NCBI GenBank assembly: GCA_040437565.1
Contig: JBDOQK010000004.1
Span: forward strand, 620,001-684,000
From: Albugo candida
Taxonomy: Eukaryota; Oomycota; Peronosporomycetes; Albuginales
Direction: 5' to 3'
Length of the DNA: 64,000 nucleotides
A program made the position numbers and the translations under genes. The notes under the pieces were generated by a model. That model did no database searches and had not been told where the DNA came from. It saw only the letters and a list, made by a program, of their open reading frames with translations. Positions 45,920-57,571 of this stretch are shown in pieces; within the stretch, counting starts at the first letter, position 1, and each line of letters opens with the position of its first letter.

Positions 45920-48094
45920 ATGGCTGCGCTTGCTGCAACATCGTTGAATGGCGTAAGAATATACAATCTTGCATCAGGGAAAACTTTCCCGCAATGGCTT
46001 TCAGAGAAAACGAAACGATCACTCGCCAAAGATGAAGGTATACTTCTCTCTTTCTTTGATGTTGTGTTACTTTCATTGTAATCGTTCATTTTAGAGTACC
46101 GGAATCGAGTTGAATTGTTGCAGGATTTTCATTTTCCGTCGGGAACGCAGCGAATAAAAATGTCGCCAGATCAGAATTTCGTCGTAGCTACAGGAATGTA
46201 CCCACCTAGCGTAAAAGTATACGATGTCCGCGACTTGAGTATGAAATTTGAGCGAAGACTTGACGCCGAAGTAGTTCAGTTTGAGATACTCTCACACGAT
46301 ATTGGGAAACTTTGCTTCCTACAGACGGATCGCACATTGACATTTCACGCTGCTTACGGAAAGCATTACAGTCTCCGAATTCCCACGTTTGGACGCGATA
46401 TGGCGTATCATCGTCAGCATTGTGATTTGTATGTGGCAGCCTCAGGAAGTGAAGTGTACCGTGTAAATCTCGATCAAGGTCAATTTCTGTCACCTTTATC
46501 AGTAGCGAGCTCTGGTGCAAATGTGATTGAACTGAATCCCGTACATCAATTGGTTGGGGTTGGATGTGAAGATGGTGCGGTTGAATGTTGGGATTCTAGG
46601 ATACAAAAGCGTGTGGGAAGACTCGACGTTTTTTCATCCTTGTCAGCGAAGCACTTTGTTTCATCTAATACCACGATGGACTTTCGAGGACAGGTAACTT
46701 CTCTCGCGTATCATGACGATGGTCTGAAATTTGCTGTTGGAACCACTTCGGGACACTGTCTTTTGTATGATTTACGGTCTGCCAAACCATTACTGGTAAA
46801 GTCTCATCAGTACGGACTTGATATTTTGGATGTAGAGTTCCATAATAGTGGTCACAAAGTCATTTCTGCAGACAGTAAAGTCATCAAAGTTTGGGAAGCA
46901 CAAGATGGAGCTCCATTCACAACCATCGAAACACCTGCGGAAATCAAAAGCTTTTGCATCGCTGGAAAAGATCACTCTGGCGTCATCTTGGTCGCTGGGG
47001 AACAAGAACGTGTCATGGCATATTATGTGCCTGATTTGGGAGTTGCCCCCAAGTGGTGCTCGTTTCTGGACTCACTTACAGAGGAATTAGAAGAACAATC
47101 CCAGTCAACAGTGTACGATGATTATCATTTTGTCACACGAGAAAACATACAAAAGCTGGGTCTCGGACATTTAATTGGTACACCTTTGCTGAAAGCTTAC
47201 ATGCATGGATTCTTCATGGATGCACGGCTATACAACAAAGTGAAGGCAATAGCTGAACCATTTGCCTACGAAACATGGCGGAAGCAACAAATCGCGGCGA
47301 AAATGGAAGCAAAACAAGGCAATCGCATCTCCATTCAGTCCAAATTGCCTAAAGTCAATCGGGCAGCCGCAGAGCGGATACTCAATGTAGACGCAAAGCG
47401 GAAAAGCAAGCAGTCTGCACCCGCGACTAGCAACCTTCTCGAAGATGATCGTTTCTCCAATATGTTTGCGAACAAGGATTTTGAAATTGATGAAGAAAAT
47501 GATACGTATAAACTACTCCATCCAACTACTAGCAAAGATAAGCAGAATAAGAGATTACAAGCCGCAGATATCGATAGCGATGTTCGAAGTGATGAAGGTG
47601 ACAGTGATGCTTCAGTCGCTCCAAGTTCCATCGAAGGCAAATGCAGCGATGACTCAACTTCCGAAGAAGACGAGATGTCTGAGCCTGAAGTTTTGCTGGA
47701 AACAAAAAGTCGGCAGACCAAGTCTCAAGACAAAGCCTCATTGAATAAAGCAGGCATGAAATACTCCGAACTTGGCAATCTTGTCGGCAAACAAGACTTG
47801 CTTGCAGTAGGCTCTCGAAAGGATCAACAGCAGCGGATCAACAAAAAGCGCTTAGCTCATCTATCGCTCGCTGAGCGAATGCAGCAGCAGTCAGATCAAG
47901 TGACATCAACATTTACAAGAGACACTTCCCGTGGTGGCGCCTACACTCGAGAGATGAAATTTTTCCCAAGTCGATCCAAGCAAGAACAGGGCAAAAGAGG
48001 GGGCAAAGATTCGGCCGGAAAGGATGAAAATGGTAGGAAACGCCGTGCGGCTCATCCAGCAAAACGTGGGCCTTATCGTCGCCCAGTGCGATGA
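45920..48094 (+). CDS. NOL10: Nucleolar protein 10 / Enp2 (WD40, ribosome biogenesis)
   Basis: Two exons (45920-46037, 46095-48094; intron 57 nt) give 705 residues, close to human NOL10 (688). The N-terminus matches the family closely: SLNGVRIYNLASGKTFPQWL, the RNRVELLQDFHFP block after the intron, and KVYDVRDLSMKFERRLDAEV. WD40 repeats run through to about residue 350 (VECWDSRIQKRVG, KVIKVWEAQDG). The C-terminal half holds the family motif DDRFSNMFANKDFEID followed by an acidic-basic tail. Enp2/NOL10 works in the small-subunit processome in the nucleolus. The ATG lies only 40 bp after the stop of the K+ channel gene, so its promoter must overlap that gene or be very short. The gene converges with the PI3-kinase, with 108 bp between stops. 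Confidence 0.92.
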
Positions 48095-48202
48095 TCGAAG
48101 GACTAAGGTATTTGATTTCGAAATTCGTGATGCTTTTGCAGTGATAAATTGGCTGCTATTTGTACAATTTTGATCTCATTAGCACGTATCACAATAATAT
48201 TT

Positions 48203-51200
48203 CTATGACATCAAGTGAGCCAATATATGAATCGTGTTATCGATTCTCTTGAATTTATCGTCCAAGCAACAGTGAATGGCATGTGCAAAGCTTTCTCGAG
48301 CTTCTTTTTCTGAAAGTTCCGGAGCTAGGGCTGTAACCAGGTGATTGATGTCATCTCGACCTGTCAGTTCTGGCATATCTGCTGGAATCATCAGTAATAG
48401 CAACGTCACCAAAAGATGAACGTGTCTACGCAAGACGCAGTAGGCTTTGCAACTTGTTTCAACAAATTTCTTGAACTCGTTCGATTCTATTCCCCCCAAA
48501 ACATGAGCCATCTCTCTGGTAAATACAAACGGCGTTCGTTCTCGCTTCACGCCCAGCTATAAAGAACAAGTGTCAGCATGGACCCAGACATACTTTGCAT
48601 GTTGATCGTACCTGATATTTGAAATGCCCGAGAAAATGACCAAAATCGATATGGAAATAGCGGCCACTTGTCGAGATCTATCACAACACCAGCATCAAGC
48701 TTCTCGGAGAGACCTGAATCTTCTGCGGCTTACCATTATGTTATCATTATGACGATCACCAATTCCAAGAGCACAGGTCGCTACGCAATACCCGGCACAG
48801 GAACGAAGGAACAAATCAACAGCTTTTTGATGTGACTCTGGATCAGGATTGTTTGCCTGAATCCAAGACGAAAAGCTGGGATCCTTGAATGCGCCCAAAA
48901 TCCCAACACGCTTGTGTATTTCAGCCGTTGTCACCGAATTTGGAACTACTTGCAAAACACCCGTCACGGGTGATGTCGCGACACATCCGTAAGGCTCCAT
49001 TGCCAAATTAAGACCTTCTTCACGCCACATCTCATCCATCAATCGTATCAACTGCAGTGTCAAACAGTCTTGTCGAACATCATCGCCAGCTTTAAAAATG
49101 ATCGTCACCGGATCGCCACCAGCTTCAGCATTTTCGAATACCAACCATAAGGGTTTTTTTGCCGAATCTAAAATCCGGCATTTATCGATGATGATCTTTC
49201 CCACCTCAATTCGGGGATCAAGAGGTAGTTGAAACGAAGGTGGTAGATTCTCATTCAAAACCGCCAATTGCTCCTGCATCACCCGTCTCATCTCATCCCA
49301 TCCTTCTTTCTTTCGTGCTTTAATGTGCTGGCAAATCTGATCCAGCAAACCACCGTAGGAGAAGACTTCATCTTGCAATTGTAGTATCGCTCGCATTTTT
49401 TGGCTGCAGACAGCGAGATACCCATTAAGTAGAACACCATATCTTTCGCGATATTGTTCATGATGAAATTCTACCTTCATTGACCAGAACAGATCAAAAC
49501 CGATCTGATTTGGATTTCGAATTGCTCGTTCTATGAGAAAGGTTGCAAGTGGACAAAGATGATGATTCTCGAATTTTAGAGCTTGTACTAACTGGGGAAC
49601 ATAGTAGCGCAACGATGTGTCTGGCATTTCCGCTAATTTTGAAACAGCAAAAGACCGAAGCTTTGGATTAGCAAACTCGCCGTCTAATAATCCAATGTAA
49701 GCAGCTTTGTGAGTAGGATCGGACCATGTAGGTAGTAAGGTAAGAGCGTTTTGGATTTCAGACTTATAACTCCAGTTGACACACGACAGAATGCGAGGTA
49801 ATGCTTCTGGAAGGTCCATAAACGCATCCCGATGACTCCACATTTGCGTCTTCTGATACGCATTCGGACGATAAAGTGGGTCAAGTGAAATAATACGACG
49901 TAATTCCACTATCTGTGAGTCAATATTGGATTGCTCTGCGTCATCATCACCGACCGTGGCTTCTTGCAGCCAATTCTTCAATGACCCGATAAAACCTCGG
50001 GATTTTGCATGCGGTTGGTCAGGCTTCTGTTCTGCTGCATCAAAGGTACCGCCTAAAGTTTTCTCAATGTCACCCGAGGACTCGTTGGTCAAGCTGTTCT
50101 CTAAATCGGCACAGTCTTCCGAATTTTCTGAGATATCGGAAGGGAACTGAGGCAGTAAATGTCGAGCTAATTCTGTTTTGACAGACTGAACAAATTTGTA
50201 GATATTCGGGTAGCCAGATGATTCAGTTTGATCACCTTCCCACTTAGAGACAGTGATGATAGCAAGCATCCATTCTGCGCGTTCTTGCTTGGTCTCGGCT
50301 GAAATGATATACTCTCTAGAAGATTCGGCTGGGCGAACCTTGAAACAATACGTTTGCCGTTCCTTCCGAGTTCCTTTGTTGACTGGTGCGGTTGTGTATT
50401 TTTCATTCATATCGTCCGCTACTACCACCAAGCAGTTCCGTAATGGAATAGATTTGCGCACAACATTTCGGTCATCCGTGTAGGTCAAAGTGCACGTTTC
50501 ATGATCTAAGACAAACCATCGTCGACGCCATCGAGTCCATCGAGTATATCCTAGCTTGTGTAGCCATCCTTCTTTGTGTAGAATAATCTTTCGGTCTTCA
50601 TAGGAGCTCTCCTCCCGTGCCAATTTCGGGGTTGATCTAGGATTTGTTGGGCTTTCTGATTCAGCTCCTAACGTCCAATGGAACTTGACACTCCGATCAA
50701 AAGTGCNNNNNNNNNNNNNNNNNNNNNNNNNNNNNNNNNNNNNNNNNNNNNNNNNNNNNNNNNNNNNNNNNNNNNNNNNNNNNNNNNNNNNNNNNNNNNN
50801 NNNNNNAAAGTGCACGTTTCATGATCTAAGACAAACCATCGTCGACGCCATCGAGTCCATCGAGTATATCCTAGCTTGTGTAGCCATCCTTCTTTGTGTA
50901 GAATAATCTTTCGGTCTTCATAGGAGCTCTCCTCCCGTGCCAATTTCGGGGTTGATCTAGGATTTGTTGGGCTTTCTGATTCAGCTCCTAACGTCCAATG
51001 GAACTTGACACTCCGATCAAAAGTGCCAAATTCGATTTGCAAAACTGGATCATCCGGCGTGACAGTGTGTGGAACTGGACCAATATTGCAAGTGTACAAG
51101 TTGCTGCACATAGCCAAGTACCGTGTTCCCTGCAGCAAAACATCGTCAATTTCGAATATATTAACGCCTGTCACAAGAATTCGCTCGATCTCTTCAGCGC

Positions 51201-53385
51201 AGTCTTCGGTGGACGATGAGGTCGCCATACTGCACATCCGATTGGCATCTTTTACCCCAAGTACAGTCAGTAAGATTCGAGCTGTTCTTGGAATATCACT
51301 TATATTGAGCCCGAAATTCAGCCACATTGGTTCAGGCCATTCCGCCCTCAAGAGGTTCTCATTCTGTATCTTCAGTGTTACCTCTTCCGTCTCTACGAAA
51401 GAATTGTGCAGCAATTTTCCTCCATCGTATAGTCCGGCTCGAATAATTACCTTCGTTGCGGTCAAAGGTTTGTATTCGAGCACCGAATGCTCACTAAAAC
51501 GTTTGCGAGTAGGGACAAGCTTTGGTACATTCATGATGCGACATAGACAGAAAGAGAGTGGTTCAAGCACTGTTTCACTGCATATAAACTCCTCCATAGA
51601 GTCATTGCTCTTTGATGACTGATGAGTCATCACCGATGGATTACCATGCTGAATCATTGTATGACGACCAAGTATGGTGGCTTTGATGCCGGAGATAGCT
51701 GCATTTTCGACTATCATCTGCTGGATCACAGATGTTGCAATCAACGTGAGTCGGACAGTTTTGCCTGTGATAAAGCACTCTCTAACGTGCATGTATTCCA
51801 GTAGGGTGCGTTCACGGTCGAGTAAGTAGTCACGAAAGCCAGTAATTTTTAATGCATAAGCGTTGTGATCAAACGGTATCAGCGGAGCCGCATCGATTGC
51901 ATGTTGGTAGCAATTGAAGATGTGCGCTACTGCCTCCCCGACCGTAAACTGGGACGGAATCGAGATGCGTACATCGGTAATGGCTTTCGCACTGACCTCC
52001 TGTAACTCAAACATTCGCTTGAAATCAACGTGAACCGCTTGAAATCTAACAGCTTGACACAGCTCTTTCAGCCATTTGTGATACTCATCTTCTTCAGCGA
52101 CCAGCTCCCACGTCCGGGATGCTGTCACGAGGACTATTCCATGCTTTTCTAATTTTGCATCCATCGGTTGGAGACTAGAAACATTGTCTAGGTCTATTGT
52201 GCCACGTAAGTAGGCCCCTTGCTTGTCACTTAATACTTTTTGACTCGGCTTCTTTTTGTAATATGATAACTTGCAACCCTTTAGTTCCATATAGCGCCTT
52301 CTGTATGATTTGTTAGTCCCGCCACGTTTGCGCATATATCCAGCAATGATGGGTTCGCGGTCGTGATGCGATGCAGAGTTACTGCTGTTATTATCGCAGT
52401 CCGTTGTGTCTTTGTAGCTACGATCCATCGCAATCAGATCTGTAGGCAAGCGGCCAACGGCCTGTATATAACTGAGAGCTGTTCCCTTTGTGAGATCAAT
52501 CGGTGATGTGTCAAGTGCGACCAGGTACTGGGGGGTGCTAGCAAGGATTTCCAGCTCTCGAGGCGAGATTTCCAGATGAACACGCTTCAAAATATGCGAT
52601 AAAGCCACCATAAAGGCCTTCGATTCCTTCGACTGTATGAGACCCGGCACAGCTTCCCAATCCGAGTCCCCACTCAAGAACTCTGCTGTTTTCTGTTCAC
52701 TTGGGAATATTCCTTCGATGTCGATTTTGTGTCTAGAAGCTGAATTCGAATCCTCTGATGCGGAATGCATTCGTAAGAGGACGGGCACATCTGCATAAGG
52801 ATTTAATACTTCAAAAGGTGGGAGCTCATGGCTCCCTTCAAACAAGTCGGATCGGGCTGCACACTCCTTTTTGTCCTCTGTATCTGACGTTATGATTTTA
52901 TTGCCTGCTTCCTGCCGTCGGGTAACTACAAAGCTTCGCATTATAGTCGCTGCATTACGACTACTTGCTGTACGCAATCGTGTCGATTTGAGGTACGTTT
53001 GACTTTCTCTACCGGTTCGTACATTTGCGTACAAATGCAATGGAGTCTCTGATGTTGTGTCTTTCGGATTCTTTTCAGCGCGTATGGATGGCTCATGTAG
53101 CTGCGGCTCACTTGAGGAAGAAAGATGGAGATTCTGTCGATTCGTAGAAAGCTTCATCTGACCTAATGTGAAGCTATGCTCATGATCTGATTCGCTCATT
53201 TCACCGGTTTCACTCGAAATGGAGATGTTGGAACATTCTTTGCTAGCCACATGCGTTGTGCGTGATTGATGTAAGGAAGAATTAGAATCAGAAAGCGGTG
53301 TTTCATAGACGCCTTCTACATTTTCATATGTTAAGATCTCGGCCGATTTTTCTGGCTTTTTACGTGAAGGTAGAGAGAAAGTCAT
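48203..53385 (-). CDS. Class I-type phosphoinositide 3-kinase with two PH domains
   Basis: On the minus strand the parts 53385-50807, 50486-48734, 48677-48612 and 48556-48203 join (one gap 6 repeat copy omitted) to 1583 residues in phase; introns are 56 and 55 nt. Order: disordered N-terminus, PH domain (MRKRGGTNKSYRRRYMELKG), Ras-binding-like region, C2 domain (MWLNFGLNISDIPRTARILL), a second PH domain (HKEGWLHKLGYTRWTRWRRR), helical PIK domain, then kinase. Catalytic motifs are GDRHNDNIM and IDFGHFLG, and the activation loop contains KRER before TPFVFT, as in class I enzymes that phosphorylate PI(4,5)P2. No p85-binding region is evident. The frame remains open upstream to 53538 without an ATG; an extra 5' exon starting near 53559 is possible, so the start is uncertain. 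Confidence 0.85.
50487..51026. repeat. Gap 6 (N 50707-50806) with 220-bp flanking direct repeat
   Basis: Bases 50487-50706 recur exactly at 50807-51026, within the second PH domain of the PI3-kinase. Removing one copy restores a continuous frame, with the total coding length divisible by three. Confidence 0.9.
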
Positions 53386-53737
53386 AAGAGAACCGGTAGT
53401 CCGGCTTTCTACTGGAATATAGTCAGGAGCAGAGTTGGTTGAAAGACAGCGAGTATTGCGTGGAAGAATAGGATAGGCGATAAGCAGCTCACAAAAACTA
53501 GACGAGGTGTACCGTATCTCACAGTAGTCAGCATGCACGTCATTGACTAACGTCGCTTGATGCTGTCGAGTTTGACGCGGTCATTGTAGTGGCCTTGACG
53601 GATATGCTATCTCGTTTGACATATTACTGCACAACGTGTCGACCTCTTTCTCCAGCTTTACACGTAGATTATGACAATTGACTACTTATGCCGAGGCTTC
53701 GACGCAAGTACCGTTTCGCTTTCAACAGAGCTCCCTC

Positions 53738-55769
53738 ATGTCGAATGATCAAAGCAGTAGAAAGAATTCAGAGACTGTGATAATCGATGCTGGCGATACG
53801 GATGACCGCTCTGAGGACGAGGATATTGCAAAGTTCTTAAACGATTATACTGTTGCTCAACATAGTATCACTAATTCCTTGCTTACGAACGTATTGAAGA
53901 TCAATGAAGCGATCAAACTCGGGGATGAAGAGGGAAAAGATGACGATGTCATCGAAGTTATTCGAGTCAATCCTTCGATTTTTACGGAATATAAGCCTAA
54001 ATCCTTAAAAGAAATGTCTGGTAGAAGAGATTTTAATAGAAGGTGTGCGAAAAACGTACCGGAAAAGAAAATAAAGCTATGCGAGGAAGTTGCTGATGAA
54101 ATGCGTTCATTCGACGTCGAGATAGAAGGTGGATTAGGTAAAAGATCGGAATATGAACGTGTGCGTGACAGGGAGAAACGTGTAAAGAGAAAGTTAGAGC
54201 CTATTTGTAATGATAATGGCGCACATGGATCGATGAATCAGACNNNNNNNNNNNNNNNNNNNNNNNNNNNNNNNNNNNNNNNNNNNNNNNNNNNNNNNNN
54301 NNNNNNNNNNNNNNNNNNNNNNNNNNNNNNNNNNNNNNNNNNNACGTGTAAAGAGAAAGTTAGAGCCTATTTGTAATGATAATGGCGCACATGGATCGAT
54401 GAATCAGACACTGACAGCTGACAGAGTCATAGAGTTGCATTCGAGTGAAGATGAAAGTGCCAATTCATCACCGAAATCAACATTCAGGTCTGAGAATGCG
54501 AATGATTCGATAAAAACGACCATGAAAGACTTCAAAGCATATTTCGAGTATCTTCGAAAATGTGTCACGAAGATAAATTTTGATCAAGAGATGCAGCGAA
54601 GAACAAGTCTTAATGAACGTTTTCATGTGGCTGTGAAAAGCATTGAAACAGAGATCGACCGTTACCGCCAAATGTTCCTGCGATATACTCGAAAACATCA
54701 TTGGTCAGAGAAAGTGATGGCTTGTATTCAATCGAACACTCTCCGGGAAGTTAAAGAGAGATCGCAAAAGTTTGATGATGGCTACTGTGAAAATTGCGCA
54801 ACTCAGAAGCGTTTTGCAAAGTACATGCTCATATTCTCAGGTTACAGACTTGATGCCTGCCGATTGTACGAATTTGGTTGGACGCACAGGTTTGGCCTTC
54901 ATGTAATGCTACGGATTTATCTATCTCTAATCGAATCTACTCGCATAGGATCCTGCAAGCTTCTACATGTGAAAATTATCAGCACGAAGAAGTTCTCGTC
55001 GATGATACTTGCTACGCGGTACGTTAAGCCGTCAGGTATTTCCGTATGTTATCGGAGGGGAAGAGCTTCTCACCTTTTGCTTTATTAGCCTGTCGTATTG
55101 TACTGGACACTGGTGCATGTCAAACGACTTTGGTGTGCCACAATTGATGCAATGAAAGATGAAGGTGGTCAGTTGAAGCTTTCCGACACATTTATGGAAT
55201 CTGAATACAGCCGATACAAAGAACTTTTGAAATCTGTACTATTTGTCAGCTCTGGAAGAGATTTGCAGAGCTTGAATTTAGAAAAAGTGTGCAAGTTTTT
55301 TTCACAACCAGAATGTACAAGCCCTTATTTATTACACGCGGAGGTAGACTCAGATTCGGATTCTGATATGGAAGAGAATATTCATGGTGTGCAGGATAGT
55401 GCAACAACCTTCGAAGATGGTGGAGAAGCTACGCTCAGGTCGGACACTGACTCTATCAAGAAGAGCCAAGGTCCGCAAGCACCATTGGACCTAAGCAATG
55501 GTGCCTCTTCTATGGATGACACAGACAAGGTAACACAAGAGGTCAAAGGCACAAACAGTTGTTTACTCTGCTACAATCATCTGATTGATGGGGCTGTGAT
55601 ACATGGAAACTATCTGCATTCGTATTCCTGCTATCAATGTGGTATGCGCCAGTTTGATCAAAGAATTGGATGCTCCGTGTGCAATCGTCCGATTGACAGG
55701 GTTGTTCATCTGTTACCGCTCACCGAAGCCTCAAGAAGGTCGATTACAACCCTAGCAGAACCGATCTGA
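53738..55769 (+). CDS. DUF4211-like protein with C-terminal MDM2-type RING
   Basis: Segments 53738-54243, 54410-55043 and 55089-55769 (gap 7 repeat omitted; one 45-nt intron) give 606 residues. The N-terminal part is acidic and disordered, with a basic stretch (RVRDREKRVKRKLE). The middle resembles DUF4211: GYCENCATQKRFAKYMLIFSG, then after a spacer VLYWTLVHVKRLW. The C-terminus is a RING of unusual spacing: CLLCYNHLIDGAVIHGNYLH, CYQCGMRQF and GCSVCNRPIDRVVHLL. The HGNxxH and CxxC pattern is that of the MDM2/MDM4 C2H2C4 RING, and the chain ends 20 residues later. A nuclear ubiquitin ligase is the likely role. The start is the first in-frame ATG; the region 54850-55040 may hide another intron. 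The gene is divergent from the PI3-kinase. Confidence 0.65.
54178..54409. repeat. Gap 7 (N 54244-54343) with 66-bp flanking direct repeat
   Basis: Bases 54178-54243 recur exactly at 54344-54409. Joining 54243 to 54410 keeps the reading frame of the DUF4211-like gene. Confidence 0.9.
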
Positions 55770-55919
55770 TAGATTTGAGTTGTCGCATCGATGTTCCGGC
55801 TTGTGGGTGCCCGCTGAAACGAGTATGAATAATGGCGCAAGATGGACGAGACAACGCAATGAAACGTGCTGTCAGTAGAATTAGGAATCGACACTCGCTC
55901 AAACCACTTTGCTATATTA

Positions 55920-57471
55920 TTATAATCTTTCAAAATCTGCATTCGACACCTTTGGCGTACCTGACCGAATCATGATGATACAGCTGAAGTAGGCAGTCAT
56001 AAATCCCATGGCAAGCCCCACTCCTCGAAGCCATCCGCTCATAAATAATGCCCATCGTGCCTCCCGATAGCCATGGAGCTGATATCTCAATGATGGTGTC
56101 ATCCTTTCTGGAAATCTTGGCAGAATTGTTTCATTCACTTTGCAGCTTCCAGGCATTCGGATTGTTGGGGGAAGCTCAGGCGACCAAGGTTTACGTTCAA
56201 ACTCGCTTGGTTCAGGCAGCAATTTCTTTAAAAAATCGGTCGCTAGCTTTGGCACGCTCAAGTCAGTGTACTCATCATTCAACGTGATGATCTTGTACGT
56301 GGATGACCCTGATAATATTTCGTCAAAAGTATTTTGTAGTTTCTTTTTATCCTTATCCTTCAACAAAACCAGTTTGTATGGTTCCATATCTCGCGAAGGA
56401 GGCACATCAATGCCAATTCCGAGCTCCTCACTCCCTTGGCTTGTCATATAGTAATGATGCAGAAGCGGTACGTTCATGTCCGGTCTACTTCGAAACTTGT
56501 TCTTCAGAGTCATATATAAGGGGCGATCAAAAATCTGATGTAGACGTTCAAATGCGTGCCGACTGTAAAGGAATGGAGCATGCTTGATGTAGTATCGTGT
56601 TTCATCTCCCCAGCGAGTGTCCATCTCTTGTTGCGTGTTGAGCACAGAGGAGATCCAAACTCCCTTTTTGGGTGTCGGCGGTGCATGCGAGATCGATCCT
56701 TTTTCATGAAGCAATCGAATGCCACCATCACATGTGAAGAACTCGTGTGGATCTATGAGTTTTGTAAAAATGCAATCGTCATTCACTTGCATGAACAAGT
56801 CGGAAAGGCCTGGAATGAGGTACAGAAATTGCTCGATTACATTCGTATTGAACGTCGGCAAAAACTGTTTGGCGTATGATGGGATTAAATCATCCTGATT
56901 GATTATTTTGATTCTTGTGCTGCTCGCATCGACCCAATGCGGAATATGACCAGGCGTGACAATGTATAAATTTCCCTGGAAACGGAGTTTCTAATTATTA
57001 TGTGCATCACGCAAAAGCGAATATATGTACCTTGTGCCACGGGATGAACTTTTGTAAAGATCGGATGGAATACATCAGCTCATTGAACTCGCGATCTCGC
57101 GATCCGCCGAGGCTTCCTCCAGCCTTTTTTCTCATCTTCCGATAGCACGGAAGACTGCCATTAACCCAAGTGTACACGATCGAAATGTGCTGAAGTCGAT
57201 TAAAGTTTTTAATTTCACATTTTCCACGTAAGAAATTCCCAAAGTGTCCAAAATGCTGAGCGCCGTCTGCGTCACTCACAGGTGTGACCAATCCCAAGTG
57301 GTCCCATTGTCGAATGACATAGAAAATAGAAAAAGTGGCAACTGCGCATAAGACGAGAAGAGATCGAAGTGAACTGCGTTTCGTCATTGATAAACGCATT
57401 CGAACCATAAGTGTTGTTTTCATGAGTTTGTAGGGAAGGATATGTTTGATGTAGTCGCTAATTGACATCAT
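55920..57471 (-). CDS. Stealth-family (GlcNAc-1-phosphotransferase-like) type II membrane protein
   Basis: Two exons (57471-57031, 56975-55920; intron 55 nt) give 498 residues. A transmembrane segment near the N-terminus (about residues 37-53, LLVLCAVATFSIFYVI) after a basic stretch marks a type II protein, and a second hydrophobic stretch lies near the C-terminus (VGLAMGFMTAYFSCIIMI). Stealth conserved regions are visible: CR1 ISIVYTWVNGS, CR2 REFNELMYSIRSLQKFIPW through LYIVTPGHIPHWVDAS and DLIPSYAKQFLPTFNTNVIE, then FMQVNDDCIFTK, and CR3 with ISSVLNTQ and YYIKHAPFLYSR. The family includes the alpha/beta subunit of UDP-GlcNAc lysosomal-enzyme phosphotransferase (GNPTAB) and bacterial and protist sugar-phosphate transferases. 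A Golgi sugar-phosphate transferase is therefore likely; donor and acceptor are unknown. Confidence 0.82.
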
Positions 57472-57571
57472 CCCGACTGTTAAGTGAAGAATTGCAGGGT
57501 GTGGTCCATTTTTCCGACTGTTGGGACAGGAACTTTGATGTGGTCACTGATTGACATGAACCTGACTATTG
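57433..57571. repeat. Imperfect direct repeat of about 48 bp at the Stealth gene start
   Basis: Bases 57433-57481, which contain the Stealth start codon, recur in diverged form at 57523-57571. The shared parts are tttgatgt, a gtc-act/gct block, attgacat and a final ctgact/cgact block. The second copy lies upstream of the gene and has no known role. Confidence 0.5.

Noticed and set aside
51005-51622. 205-codon plus-strand frame
   Set aside because: It is antisense to the C2 region of the PI3-kinase, has no motif and contains no independent support.
53385-53559. An extra 5' exon of the PI3-kinase starting near 53559 with a 101-nt intron
   Set aside because: Phase agrees, but the intron would be far longer than any other in the window; it is left as a possibility in the gene entry.
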